Shown here: piece by piece, positions 12,906 through 23,345 of the stretch | Numbering within the stretch: the first letter of the stretch is position 1 | How the letters are laid out: the number at the start of each line of letters is the position of its first letter | Assembly (NCBI RefSeq): GCF_002099425.1 | Contig: NW_018344261.1 | Coordinates: 25,001-89,000 of the forward strand | Source: Phascolarctos cinereus | Taxonomy: Eukaryota > Chordata > Mammalia > Diprotodontia > Phascolarctidae | Length of the DNA: 64,000 nt | Reading direction: 5' to 3' | Notes under the pieces: generated by a model | The model's input: the letters and a program-made list of their open reading frames with translations, nothing else | The model's database searches: none | What the model was told of the DNA's origin: nothing | Program-made: the position numbers and the translations under genes

Positions 12906-13559
12906 CTTAACATATAGCAATTATTATAATAATACTTAATAACTAAGAATAATAAATCTGGCAATTCTTCAAGTGTTAATATTCTCATATTGACAGATAT
13001 CCTCAGGTCTTTTCAAAGCAGGATTTCTTCAAATCTTCACTTAAAATTTGTTTTCCTCCTACTTGTAATTCAAATAGCACATCAAGTCACTACTTGCAAA
13101 AAGGCATAACTGAAACTTGGACAGGCAAAGGAAAAAATGTTTCCATTTCCACCAGACATTAAAGGATTTGGGCATCTATTCATATTTTTCTTGTTAGCAT
13201 TGTAATCTGAAACATCTGTAATGATTTAGTAAATTAAATCTATAACAACAACAAATCAAAGAGCTTGTAATGAATACAATACAAAATATCCCCATAAGAT
13301 TGTCTGTTGTTCTTTTCTTGACGGGCAACATGGTCAAATGGCTATAGCTAATAATGTATTGATTGTAAATAAAGCAATGGATATGACTGTGGCAGCAATG
13401 TCTTAACATACAAATCAGTTCCCATTGCTTTTACCACCTTGGTATCAAAATGTTTCTTTTGGCAACCTCTTCCCAACTTCTTTATTTTTTTCTAATGGAA
13501 TCCAATATCCTCATCCCCCTAGCTTGAAATCTTAGATTTAGCTTTCCTTTGTTTCATCT
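12906..13559. other. Unassigned
   Basis: AT-rich, no gene, RNA or named repeat recognised. Confidence 0.3.
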
Positions 13560-13760
13560 TTTATATAGCTGATCATTCACCAATTTATGCTATTCTATTT
13601 CTTCAGTATCTTTTGGATCGGAACAATCCTTTTTTTTTTCCACTGTAAAAACCCACATCCAGACCCTTGTCATCTTATACCTGGATAAAACTTAGTTTCT
13701 CTATGTCTAGTCTAAATTCCAGACTATACAACAATCTTCTTCTCTGTAAAACAGAGCCTC
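13560..13760 (+). mobile_element. Probable L2 LINE fragment
   Basis: A pyrimidine-rich run with CCAGACCCTTGTCATCTTATACCTGGATAAA resembles the L2 block that encodes or follows the RT end (ACCCTCATCATCTCTTGCCTGGACTA type). The match is short and decayed. Confidence 0.45.
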
Positions 13761-14221
13761 ACTTACTACCTTGAATAGACAGTGTAGTGGGGAAAGAGAG
13801 AATTTCATTTCTGTTATGTAAATGATCAGAAAAGCAATGTGGCTAGAAGGCTGGTGCTAGTGCCAAGAAGGCTTACATTTGAGTTCTGCTTTTGATATGT
13901 ACCAACTATCAAATCATGAGCCATCATGGTCCTGAGCAAACCATGAACATTACTCTGCTCCAGGCAACTTTCCAAAACTATTAGGCAGTGACCTGCATCC
14001 AGGGAAAGAATTTTAGAACACATCTTAGACCAGGAAAACAAAAAGAACTTCTTTGTAGCTTGAATCTCATAGCCATGCACAAAAGTATTTCACCTGCTTA
14101 CCTGCATGGGCTATCAGTTTAGGGAAAGATAAGAGAATATATGTTTCCTTCCATACTTCAGAGAATAATTGATTATAACAATACACAAACTCGTCCTATA
14201 CAACTCTACTTCATGTTAGTA
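13761..14221. other. Unassigned, possible very old SINE
   Basis: 13778-13960 loosely follows a MIR3-like order (AGTGTAGTGGGGAAAGAGAGA near the start) but the match is too weak to call. Nothing else was recognised. Confidence 0.25.
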
Positions 14222-14455
14222 ATCATAGCTAGCATTTACATTTCACTTGAAGGTTTGCAAAGCATTTTATGAATATCATTTGATCCTCACAACAACCCTG
14301 TGAAGTAAGTGCTTTTATCCTTATTTTATAGATTGGGTAACTGAGGTTGACAGAGTTTGTGACTTACCCAGGGTCACACAACTAGTAAGTTCTGAGGCCA
14401 GATTTGAACTCAAGTTTCCTAACTTTAGCTCCAGTGCTTTATACATTTTCTTACT
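14222..14455 (-). mobile_element. MIR/CORE-SINE, antisense
   Basis: Antisense MIR blocks appear in order: AAGGTTTGCAAAGCATTTTA, TTTGATCCTCACAACAACCC, ATTTTATAGATTGGGTAACT, GGGTCACACAACTAGTAAG and GATTTGAACTCAAG. The order and spacing are those of a nearly full-length copy. Confidence 0.88.
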
Positions 14456-15135
14456 ATGGTTCCAAAAAATCTTTAAGAGCCTGTCATATTTATTTGGATA
14501 GTTTATGGCAAAATGTCTAAGTTTATTAAAATACAGTGTTTCATGGTTTTAAAGTACTATTACATATAAAATTCACACACACACACATCCTACATTTAGG
14601 AGCATGAACTAGACATTAATACATTAGTGCACAAATATCACAGTGTTATTATAATGTTATAAAATTCAAGCATACAGCATTGTCTTCTCAGCATTAAAGA
14701 TTTTATTTCAAATGGACTTAAGAAAAAAATATTATACTTTTGGCTTCTGTGAGAAAATGTGAGAGAAAGAGTGAAGAAGACTCAAAAAAGAAAAGAAGAT
14801 AATTGGCTAGGCAAGGTATGGTAAGTAAGCAAAGGTAAATGAAACAATGATGAAAGGATAAAAATGAAACAATGATGAAAGGATCAATCACAAAAAAAAA
14901 ACCTGATGGAATGGATTGGTAAATAGAATAAGTTGATCAAAGAAGTCAGAGGTTGGTGTGGTTTAGAAGGTGAAGGGAGATGTGACTGTGGAGTTGCTGA
15001 GATTAAGAGAAAAAGTTGAATGTAGTCATCAAATTATGAAGAAGTAATAATTCTCTATTAGAAAAAAATTAACCTAGTATTTAGGACTGAAGTGTAAAAA
15101 TCTGCAAGGAAGTACAAAAAATATAAGGCCAAAAA
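14456..15135. other. Unassigned
   Basis: AT-rich, with a short CA run near 14574-14588 and a local direct repeat of GAAACAATGATGAAAGGAT (about 14839 and 14866). No gene or named element. Confidence 0.35.
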
Positions 15136-15382
15136 TCTCAGACATCTTTAATTGGCTGTCCCGTAGGCATCTCAAACTCAACACGTCCAAAATAGGACGC
15201 ATTTTCTTCACTTTCCCCTGCCCCTATTTCTCAACTTTCTTCTTACTATCAAGGGTGCCACCGTCCCTTTAATTACTCCGGCTCACAACCTTGGTTTCAC
15301 TATTAAATACTCATGCCCATTCACCCCACATATCTAATATCTTATCAGATCTTGCCATTTTTACTTTAATAACATCTTTTGA
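15136..15382 (+). mobile_element. L2 LINE fragment, 3' part of coding region
   Basis: It matches the L2 block GGCTGTCCC.TAGGCATCTC then AAACTCAACACGTCCAAAAT, then a C/T-rich stretch, the GGTGCCACC element and CACCCCACATATCTAAT. In intact L2 this encodes the end of ORF2. It is interrupted at 15383 by a SINE. Confidence 0.85.
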
Positions 15383-15634
15383 GGCATCTGGGTAAATAGA
15401 ACATTGGGCTTTGAGTCAGGAAGACTAGTGTTCAAATCCAACCTCGGATACTTACTAGCTATGTGACTCTGGGCGAATCATTTAATCTCTGTCTGCCACA
15501 GTTTCCTCAACTGTAAAATGGAGATAATAATAGCACTTAACTACCATGGTTATTACCAGGATCAAATGAGGAAATTTTCATAGAGAACTTAGCCCAGTGA
15601 CTGGCACATAAAAGGTACTTGATAAATGCTTGCG
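15383..15634 (+). mobile_element. CORE-SINE with L2-like tail
   Basis: tRNA-like head (TTGGGCTTTGAGTCAGGAAG), core box ACTGTAAAATGGAGATAATA, then GGATCAAATGAGGAAATTTT and an L2-like tail GACTGGCACATAAAAGGTAC ending in TTGATAAATGCTT. It lies inside an L2 sequence, so it is younger than that L2. Confidence 0.85.
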
Positions 15635-15639
15635 CCCTC

Positions 15640-16035
15640 TCCTGTATTAGAAATATGAGTTCCTTGAGAGCAGGAACTATGTTTCCATTTTTCTTTATAT
15701 CTACAGCATTTATATACCTAGCATATTATTGTGGTTAAGTCGTTCCAGTTGTGTCTGATTCTTCATGACCCCATTTGGGGCCTTCTTGGCAAAGATACTA
15801 GGATGGTTGGCCATTTCCTTCTCCAGTTCTTTTTTTTAAAGATGAGGACCTAAGGCAAAAGGATAAAGTGACTTGCCTAAGGTCACACAGCTATTAAGTG
15901 TCTGAGACCAAATTTGAATTCAGGAAGATGAGTCTTCCTGACTTCTGGCTTGGCATTCTATCCGCTATGCCACCCAGCTGCCCATCTGGCATGTAGTAAG
16001 TGCTTGATAAATAGTTGTTTACTGACTGACTGATT
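15640..16035 (+). mobile_element. L2 LINE 3' end, split by an antisense SINE
   Basis: Left part 15645-15725 has GAGTTCCTTGAGAGCAGGAA and CTACAGCATTTATATACCTA. Right part 15986-16035 resumes with CTGGCATGTAGTAAGTGCTT and GATAAATAG. The break holds an antisense MAR1-type SINE (15726-15987). This may be the tail of the same L2 as 15136-15382. Confidence 0.8.
15726..15987 (-). mobile_element. Marsupial MAR1/WALLSI-type SINE, antisense
   Basis: On the minus strand it starts at the GGGCAGCTGGGTGGCATAGC head and ends at an RTE-like tail. Visible on the plus strand are TTCATGACCCCATTTGGGG, CTTGGCAAAGATACTAGGA, CATTTCCTTCTCCAGTTC and AAGGTCACACAGCTATTAAG. It is nearly full length and is inserted in an L2 3' end. 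Confidence 0.92.
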
Positions 16036-16949
16036 GACAATAAGGTGAGAGGAAGCTTGAAAGGGTAGTAATCAGTGATTACTTGTTCAGGGATACTGAG
16101 ATAGCTGTTTGTTGACCTGATAATAGTAAGAGACAGTTCTGTTGTTTAATCAAAAGGGCTCTAAACTAAAAAAAAGGAATGGGGAATGAGAAAGCATTGT
16201 ATCATTGTATGTGTACACATACATATATAGTGTATATGTACATATGTTTGTGTGGATGTACACACGTACATATAAAGACACTCACAAAAAATCTCTCAAG
16301 TTCAATATGGAGAGAGTAGCAAGAGTGAAGGAAGAAGAATGTTAGTTGAGACACCCAGAAGCTCATAGGAGACAAAATCCAAGAATTTAGCCCCAGTTTG
16401 TGATTTCAAAAGTCTATATACAAATGCCAAATGTTTAGGCAACAAGTAAGAATTAAAGATCTTGAATAGGGAAGTTTATTTGAATGCTGAGATTAGATGG
16501 GATGAAACTCATAAAGACAATGGCTCTGAATGAATATCATTATTCAAAAGAAACAGAATAGGTAAAATGGAGGTGGGGGAGGATTATAAGTATCATATCT
16601 TGAGAAGGTATCTTCACATGAGGAGCTCCATTAACCAGAGGAGGTAAGAATGGTAGAGGGTATTTGTGTGAAGATTGGTGAGGGACAGAATGGAAGTGAT
16701 TTTGTTATTAGAGTATACTACATATTACCTGTTCAGAAAGAAAAAGCAGATGAAAAGTTTGCAAAACAGATCATAAAACTGGCACTAAGCTTTGATGGGC
16801 GCAGCAGATTTCCCTCTGCTGAAAGCAGAACAGCTAATAACTTCTTGACTTACCTTTGTGATCATTTCATCCTTCAAAATTATCAGAACCAAGGAGGGAA
16901 AATTATATTCTGTATTTGAGTCTCATGATTAGGGAATTCTCTGCAATGT
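16036..16949. other. Unassigned except a microsatellite
   Basis: No gene recognised. An 89-codon open frame at 16650-16919 (plus) has no family motif and looks like chance. Confidence 0.35.
16205..16290. repeat. Imperfect TG/TA/CA microsatellite
   Basis: Alternating purine-pyrimidine stretch of TGTA, CATA and TGTG units. Confidence 0.8.
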
Positions 16950-17180
16950 GTTTACCTTTACTCAGACACAGGATACAATTAACTCAAGGCATTTACTGAA
17001 ATGGCATAGTAAACAGGAATAACAAAACATCTCTTCATGTATCTGGGACCACACAGCCTTGTCTACCACGTGGGGCCCACGGCCTAGCAGAATGCATGAC
17101 ACTCACGAGTATAAATCTTTATGTACCCTGAACATGGGCTAGTTGTCCTCCAAGGGATCTAACCTGTGAATTCAAATTGA
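16950..17180 (-). repeat. Dispersed repeat of unknown family, copy 3 (weak)
   Basis: 16965-17010 resembles the block at 8535-8580 (CAATTAACTCAAGGCATTTACTG against CAATTAG...AAGGCATTTACTC, then a short A/G-rich block). The rest, to about 17180, has no named match. It may belong to the same LTR-like family as 8475-8582 and 56830-56950. Confidence 0.3.
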
Positions 17181-17189
17181 AGGGGTAGC

Positions 17190-18062
17190 TCTAGGGGACA
17201 CTACACAGATAATTAAAGAGATAGTTGAATTTCTAAAAATGGAAGTGGTGATTACCAAGAATCGGCAATGGTTTGATCAAGAATAGAACATATTAGACTA
17301 AACTCATTTCCCCCTTCTAGATTAATAAATTAGTAGATGAGGAGAATGATACAGACAGCTATATCTATAGAGTTTAACTGATTTTTGGAGTTTAATTCTA
17401 TAAACTATAGAGTTTAATGGATTTTGGAAAAGCTTTTGATAAATTATCACACACTATTATCATGGAGAAAATAGAGGGATGTGGACTAGATGATAATACA
17501 GTTAGATGGATTCAGAAAGGATTAAATAGCTGGACTCATAAGGTAATTATTAATGGTTCCATGTTAACATGGCAATAGATTTCCAGTGGAGTGGTCCAGG
17601 GATACATGCTTGGTTCCATGATGTTTAATGTTTTTTATTGATGACTTGGATAAAGACATAGGTAGCATGCTCATCAAATTTTCAGATAACACAAAGCCAG
17701 AGGAGCTAATATATTGGAAGACAGAGACAGGATCCAAAAGATCTTGTGATTGAGCATTGAACTGAATCTAATAGAATGAAATTCAGTAGGGGACAAATAT
17801 GAAGTTTTTAGTCGAAATTCAAAAAATAAACTTTGCAAGTGTGAGGATCAGAGAGGCACACTTAAATAGCTGTTTGTCTGAAAAAAAATTGGAGGTTTAA
17901 GTGATTTGTAAGCTCAATATATGTCAGCAGTATAAAATGTATGGAAGCCAAAAAACTTAATGTAATCTTAGGCTTCATTAAGAAGTATAGATTCCAGGAA
18001 TAGGGAGATGACCTGTGTTTTGCCCTTGTCAAACATGTTAAGTTTTGGATAACAGTTTAAGA
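17190..18062 (+). mobile_element. CR1/L3 LINE reverse transcriptase fragment
   Basis: The decayed translation follows the CR1-family RT in order: the NSDYQESAMVSSRTD.TRLTSF-like start near 17240, FGKAFDKLSHTIIMEKIEGCGLDDNTVRWIQ near 17415-17515, SSGVVQGYMLGSMMFN near 17580-17630, and KFSDNTK at 17675-17696, where the usual catalytic FADDTK has become FSDNTK. A tandem duplication of about 40 bases near 17360-17425 (the block CTATAGAGTTTAA occurs twice) interrupts the start of the FAKAFD region. It is a dead ancient copy. Confidence 0.85.
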
Positions 18063-18084
18063 AGGACACATTGCTTTCAAGTTT

Positions 18085-18540
18085 AGGAATGACCTGTTGC
18101 TTCATGGATCAAATGTAAACTTCTCTGTTTGCTATTTAAAGTACAGTACAGAACAATCTGGCCTCAACTTTCCTTTACAGAAAAATAATCTTACTTCCCT
18201 TTCTGTATCCTATAGTCCTACAAACTATCCTTCTTACTGTTTCTCATACATGGCACTCAATCTCCTGTATCTATGCCTTTGTAGTGGCTGTTTCTTCTTC
18301 CTGGAATGTATTTCCTCTTCACCTACAGCTCTGGGAATTCCTAGTTTCCTCCAAGGTTTGACTCAAATTCCTCCTTCAGCAGGATGCCTTTTCTGATTCC
18401 CTATCACTGTTAGGGCTTTACCCTTCAAATTACTTTGCATTTATTTTGTATGTACTATTTCATTGTTGTCTTTGTCTAGTACCTAGTAAAATGCTTGGCA
18501 CATGGCACTTAGTAAACGAGTATTAATTAGCTTATTTGTA
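18085..18540 (+). mobile_element. L2 LINE 3' end
   Basis: Blocks of the L2 3' region appear in order: a TGTTGCTTCATGGATCAAAT start, ACAGAACAATCTGGCCTCAA, CTTCCTGGAATGTATTTCC, GACTCAAATTCCTCCTTCAG and the terminal GCTTGGCACATGGCACTTAG. Well preserved for its age and probably several hundred bases long without a break. Confidence 0.88.
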
Positions 18541-19784
18541 TACATATTGATACATGTATTCCTTTCAGGTCTGGATTGGACTAGAAAGCTCCTGAGAGAA
18601 CAACTTCCCACTCCCAAATCCTGTAATTCTTTATCTAACTTTAAGATAAGCAGCTGAGAGGATTTCAAATTTATCTCTTTTAGGATTTTGGATGTATTTG
18701 GGTGGAGGCTGGCTTTCCTTGGATTTATGGAAATTTGGTAAAGTCACATCACAAAACTGAGGGCTATTACAAGAATTTGGTTATCCTATGGATCAAATCA
18801 TTTTCCTGACACATCACCTGTGACAGTAAGAGCCTGATAAAGCACAATTTTGGTGTAAGCAGGTATAGGTCACATTTCCCAATGCTTATCTTCATAAAAA
18901 AAAATACGCATGTCAAAAGTAATATGGTAATCAGGAAATATGTGAAGGTTGTGGAGAACAATTTGAGAAAGGAAAAAGGTAAAGTTGTTTGATATGCCTC
19001 TTTTTTCCTTAAGTTTTCGGGCATTTGTAATATTGTAGTATCATTTTCATAAACTAATTTAAAAGTTATAAAGAGATGAAGATTATCATAATGCAAAAGC
19101 ATGTAAACAGAGTATGTTTGGTGTTAAAAGTTGATAATTTAACTCATAGGACATAATGTTGCTAGATAATACTCAACAGTTAAATAAGAAGATTCAGACA
19201 TGATTCTCTCATTGTTAGTTCATCCATTAGGAATATTCAAAGAGTTGTAACCAATTGTAAAGCCTGTGGGGTCACTTTTGCCTAATGAACAAACTATGGA
19301 TTTGCATCACTATATACCTTGCAAAATCCTCCAGCAGGCTTGCACCTACATGTATAAAGATGATTTTATAAGATACTGTACGTGACAATAAACACACCAA
19401 CAGGAAGGCAAGACTACAAGGTCATATTCAGAAACTGATGACCTCAGTAGGGGTGGGGATTGTGGGAAATGAGACAATAAATTAGGTGAACTACACAGCA
19501 GGAACTATGTTGCATTTTCACGTACTGAAGGAACAAGGAAAGAGGAATATTGAAAATAACTGTTGTATCAATAATTAACTAACAGAATGTCTTGTTTTAA
19601 TTCTGGGAAGTTCTAGGGTAATGGATACATGTGTATATCCCTGTAAGTAATGATGAATGTGACTTTTCAGGAAGAAAATTGCTGCCAATGCTTAGAGGAG
19701 ACTGGAATGAGGAATAACTGTTAGAAAGCATCTCCCTTCCTTTTATCTCTTATCTGGTCTCAGAACCGCCTAGCTTTCTCTAAA
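18541..19784. other. Unassigned
   Basis: No gene recognised. The 111-codon minus-strand frame at 18767-19102 has hydrophobic stretches but no family motif, and I treat it as chance. The segment 19180-19480 is less AT-rich than its neighbours but has no identity I can give. Confidence 0.35.
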
Positions 19785-20450
19785 TATTCCTTTTTCCTCA
19801 GTACCCACACAGTCGTCAAATTCTATAGATCCTATGCTCACAATATCTCTCAACTCCTTCCCCTTCTTTATACATTCCCTGCAAACCCCTCAGTTCTAGT
19901 CCTTATATCTTCTTAAACTGATCAGTGTGATAGTCTCCTAACTAGTTTTCTTCCTTCAGTCTGTTCTCTTCTTAATCCATTTACAGGCTGCCTGAGTAAT
20001 TTTAAGAATACACTACTTGCACCATGTCACTTCAAAAATCTGCGGTTATTCCCCATTGTTTATCTCACAAAACATTCTCCTGACGTAGGCATTACAAAGA
20101 CAGCATCGTGACACAGTGAGAAAAAAAAAAACACTGTAATTGGGATGACTGGAACTGAGTTCTAGTATTAGCTCTAACTCTAGCCAGCTATGTGACCTTA
20201 GGCAAGTCACTAAAGCTCCCAGGGCCTCAGTTTCTTTATTTGTAAAGTGACAGGGTTCAAATAGATCTCTCTATGACCTTTTGCTTATTTCTAACACTTA
20301 ATCATTCCTTTCAGCTTTATCTCCTTTTTCTCCTTTACTCTATGTTCCAACCAATCTGGAACTGTTCTACATGACATGCATCTTTGTTTTCATAGCTCCA
20401 AAGCCATGCCTGTCATAAAGTAGAAGCTTAGTAAATATTTGTTGAATAAC
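19785..20450 (+). mobile_element. L2 LINE 3' region, split by a SINE
   Basis: 19785-20120 follows the L2 order: a TCCTAACTAGTTTTCTTCC block, the CCATTTACAGGCTGCCTGAG block, and CACCATGTCACTTCAAAAAT. After the SINE at 20123-20290 it resumes with CCAACCAATCTGGAAC and ends in the TTAGTAAATATTTGTTGAAT tail near 20445. Confidence 0.78.
20123..20290 (+). mobile_element. MIR-like SINE inserted in L2
   Basis: It contains ACTGGAACTGAGTTCTAGT, AGCTATGTGACCTTAGGCAA, GTCACTAAAGC, CCTCAGTTTCTTTATTTGTA and AAGTGACAGGGTT. The order is that of the MIR head and core. It splits an L2 3' region, so it is younger than that L2. Confidence 0.82.
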
Positions 20451-20596
20451 TCCAACCTCCATTGAAATTGATTTGCAAGAGTCATTTTCATTTGATTAAG
20501 AAAATTCTCTTTGAACCATATTTTGCTTGGTACCATCTGATATCAGACTGCCCGCTTATGTAAAACATCAAAAGATCTCACCAGTTGTCAATGCAC

Positions 20597-20756
20597 TCAC
20601 AAGAAAGCAAGCCATTCTAGCTGAAGGAGGGATGCACCCTGATGGGGAGAGAGGTGGTAGTATTTGTCAGACAAGTTGAAGCTCCACGACCTTCACTGGA
20701 TCACAATTTTCCCTTGCAACTTAATGTAGTCAACCTAGAACCCTGAACCCAAGAGC
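20597..20756. repeat. Local direct repeat of about 155 bp, copy 1
   Basis: It shares ordered blocks with 21042-21194, about 440 bases to the right: AAGCCA.TCTAGC, GCACCCTGA.GGG, then a GTCA..C.AGTT-like block, and ACCCTG.ACCCAAGAGC at the end. Identity looks like 60-65% by eye. Confidence 0.5.
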
Positions 20757-20784
20757 AGTGTCCCCTAAACAATCAGACCTGCTT

Positions 20785-21021
20785 TCAGCCATAGCTATCA
20801 TTAGGAGGAGAAATCATTATGAAGAAGGGGACCATGTTCTTCATTACCACTGGCAACAATAGATGACCTACATTCACCAGTAGGTAAATAGTAACAAGGT
20901 CCCTGAGGGTGGCAGCACTCTTCAGACCAATTATTCTTCTTCTAGCCAAACCTTCACAACCCAACCTCCACAATCTGGGGAGGTAGCTGCTGCAGAGAAA
21001 TGGGGCAGCCATCCCCACCAA
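20785..21021 (-). other. 78-codon open frame of unknown meaning
   Basis: A minus-strand frame starting MVGMAAPFLCSSYLPRLWRL contains a short hydrophobic stretch (LVTIYLLVNVGHLLLPVVM) and ends SPPNDSYG. It lies between the two copies of the local direct repeat in a stretch without named repeats. I recognise no family and there is no supporting promoter, splice or conservation evidence. A chance frame is the default reading; a fragment of an old retrocopy is possible. Confidence 0.12.
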
Positions 21022-21041
21022 CTGTTAACCAACTCCCATAC

Positions 21042-21194
21042 ACAGGGCAAGGAAGCCAGTCTAGCCAAATTGGTAAGGCACCCTGAGGGAGAAACAGGAA
21101 GCAGTGTGTGCCAGGCAGGTCAACTTACCACTACCACCTTGACTACTATGTCCCCTCAGACTAGAAGACATTGCAAGACCCTGTACCCAAGAGC
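21042..21194. repeat. Local direct repeat of about 155 bp, copy 2
   Basis: Partner of 20597-20756, same orientation. The conserved ends are AAGCCAGTCTAGCC on the left and ACCCTGTACCCAAGAGC on the right. The intervening 285 bases are not repeated. Confidence 0.5.
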
Positions 21195-21335
21195 CTTGAG
21201 AACACAAATGCTCCCAGGCAAGTGTGAAATGGTTTCATATCAGAAATTGATCTGATTTTATCAGTGGAAATGACACATTAAAGAAGAGGCTTTGCCATAA
21301 TACCTTAAAGATAATAGGATCTTAGTGTCTGACTT

Positions 21336-21450
21336 GCCACTGAAATCTTCCATTATATATTGTTTCCCTTATTAGAATGAGTTCCTTGTCTGACTTTCCT
21401 ATTTATATCCCCAGTGCTTTGCACATAGTAAGTTCTTAAATGTTTTATTT
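21336..21450 (+). mobile_element. L2 LINE 3' terminal fragment
   Basis: It has TTAGAATGAGTTCCTTGTC, ATATCCCCAGTGCTTTGCAC and ATAGTAAGTTCTTAAATG, the last 110 bases of an L2. Confidence 0.75.
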
Positions 21451-21539
21451 ATCCATTCATTCCATGTAGTGTATATTCTGGCTAAACTAGTCTACTTCCT
21501 GCTACCCAAATGCTTTTAAGTTTTCTTATGCCATCATTT

Positions 21540-21940
21540 CTTGCTTATTCCTAACACTTGTAATACCTTCCATCTTTCTAACTATATTTTAAAACCTAAC
21601 TCAAATGTGACCCTCTTCGTTAAGCCTTACATCATCTCTCCTATCATTAAGGATTTCCTCCCTCAGACTTCACTTAGCACTTTGTTTTATAACTCTCTTA
21701 CTCAATTCAACAAATATTTATTAAGTCCTTACTAGGTATAAAGCACTATTTTCTAATACACTTACCCTGTATTATTGCATACTGTGGCTATGTGTTGTTC
21801 TCTTCTTTCCTGCCTAGACTGCAAACTCCATGAGTGCAGGTTATACTTTCTTATCTAAACTTTATCTCCCCAAGATCTAGCACAGTGCTTTTCACATAGT
21901 AAGTACTTAATAGATGGTTGCTGAATGAAAGAATGAATGC
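21540..21940 (+). mobile_element. L2 LINE 3' end, with an inverted L2-tail piece inside
   Basis: The order is CTAACTCAAATGTGACCCTC, the AGACTTCACTTAGCACTTTG block, GACTGCAAACTCCATGAGTG and the terminal CACATAGTAAGTACTTAATA. Between them, 21702-21755 reads as an antisense L2 tail (TTCAACAAATATTTATTAAG), so a second L2 fragment may be inserted in the opposite direction. Confidence 0.78.
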
Positions 21941-22429
21941 TTTTTTGTAGTTTTTGCCATACTAATTTCACTGAAATCTAAAATATCACAAGGTCTCCTT
22001 AGAAGCTATAAATCATGGAATGCTATAATCTCAGAATTAAAATTATAAATAATCCACATGAAGAAAAATGTGATTAGTGGGTATAAACAGGCTATAATAG
22101 GTTGCCAGTTTGTGTGCAAGTATTTCCTTAAAGATATTGACGATATGTATGCCTGGAAAAGGAGCTGGGTCTGTCATATAGTGCCAATGACAATAAGACA
22201 GATAGACAAACAAAGCAGCACTCCATATGCCCAAGATACTAAAAGGGAAGGAGAAGAAAGCCTCCATTCAGCACATAGAGTAGATCTACTAAGGAGGATT
22301 CTTGGAAAAACATTGATGGGCAGCTCAAAGGAAAAAGAAAGAGAAAGGGTTACAATCTACATCAAGATAGGAGTATCCATGCTGATCAAATCACATCTTT
22401 CAAAATATTAAATTCAGACTATTTTAAAC
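21941..22429. other. Unassigned
   Basis: A 117-codon plus-strand frame (22058-22411) and an overlapping minus-strand frame lack family motifs and look like chance. Confidence 0.35.
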
Positions 22430-22550
22430 ATTCATTCATTCATTCAACCAGTATGAATTAAAAGCCTACCATGTGTAAGGCACTGGGCTACATGCTGAGG
22501 GTACAAAGAAAAACAACACAATCTATACCCTCCAACAGGGTAGTCTGTCT
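22430..22550 (-). mobile_element. L2 LINE 3' end, antisense
   Basis: It starts with repeated ATTC (CATTCATTCATTCATTCAACC) and continues with CCTACCATGTGTAAGGCACT and a GGGTACAAAGAAAAACA block, the standard antisense L2 tail. Confidence 0.82.
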
Positions 22551-22574
22551 CTAATTTTTTTTTTTGGTGGAAGG

Positions 22575-23045
22575 TTATAGCAGACAGGAAATTTTGTGGG
22601 AGAATTTATTCTGCAGAAGCAGGTTGAATGAAGAGTTTCTTTCCATTTCAAACCTTAGTGACCTCTGCCTGAACCTGGCTCACTGAACTCCTTTCTTTGT
22701 CCTTATGGACAAGCAAGAGCTGAACCACTGGGTAATACCAGCTGTGCAAAATCCAATTGCTAAGTCAGTCCATAGACAAAGAACTGAGTTTCATATGAAA
22801 AGTATTGCTTTAGGCCAGCTCAGTGAGGCTTCTCTCCAGATCAAATTCACATTGGTGAGAGTTCTTCGTAAAGCTGGCTCTCTCCTCAGTGATCTTACTG
22901 AGCCTCTCCTGGATGTTAGAAGTTGGGAAAACTCTCTCATTTATCTTTTTCTATCACTTTAATAAAGTTATTTTTTGCTAACATATTGTGGCTCTTATCA
23001 CTTATGTATATTCTATGATTCCTGACTGTGGACCCTCCCTGGTCA
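22575..23045 (+). mobile_element. LTR-like fossil (possible solo LTR of an endogenous retrovirus)
   Basis: The right part has a poly(A) signal in CTTTAATAAAGTTATTTTTT, followed by a short region ending in CCTCCCTGGTC, an arrangement typical of the R-U5 end of a retroviral LTR. No second LTR and no internal retroviral genes were seen, so a solo LTR is the simplest reading. The family is unknown, and it is old and decayed. An 85-codon frame inside it (22705-22962) is not taken as a gene. Confidence 0.4.
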
Positions 23046-23221
23046 AAAAAAGACCATACTTTTCTTTCCTAGTATCTAGCTCAAAAAGGTAGGGATTAGC
23101 CCTGCCCTCCCTTCCTGTGCTTACCTGATTTCACTTAATAACCCATCTTTTGTTGAAAATGTTTACATGTTACTCGTCTCTTCAGCCTGCTCATTCTCTT
23201 CTCAGGACAATTAGTTCTGGC

Positions 23222-23345
23222 GGGATCATAGTTTAGAACTGGAAGGGGCCATAGAAGTCATTTAAAAGTTATCCTCATTTTATTGATGAAGAAACTGAGG
23301 TAAAGGGAAGTTGTCAAGTACTCAAAGTCACAGAGGTAGTAAATG
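23222..23345 (-). mobile_element. MIR3-like SINE, antisense
   Basis: It has the antisense MIR3 opening GGGATCATAGTTTAGAACTG with GAAGGGGCCATAGAAGTCAT, then CTCATTTTATTGATGAAGAA and ACTGAGGTAAAGG, and a decayed GTCACAGAGGTAGTAA. Confidence 0.72.

Noticed and set aside
18767-19102. 111-codon minus-strand frame with hydrophobic stretches as a membrane protein gene
   Set aside because: AT-rich composition alone yields Phe/Leu/Ile-rich frames. No motif, start context or neighbouring exon supports it.
22058-22411. 117-codon plus-strand frame
   Set aside because: It has no recognisable domain and a second unrelated frame overlaps it on the other strand. Length is within chance expectation for 64 kb.
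22575-23045. Full endogenous retrovirus near the LTR-like piece
   Set aside because: No gag, pol or env remnants and no second LTR were seen within reach, so only an LTR-like fossil is reported.
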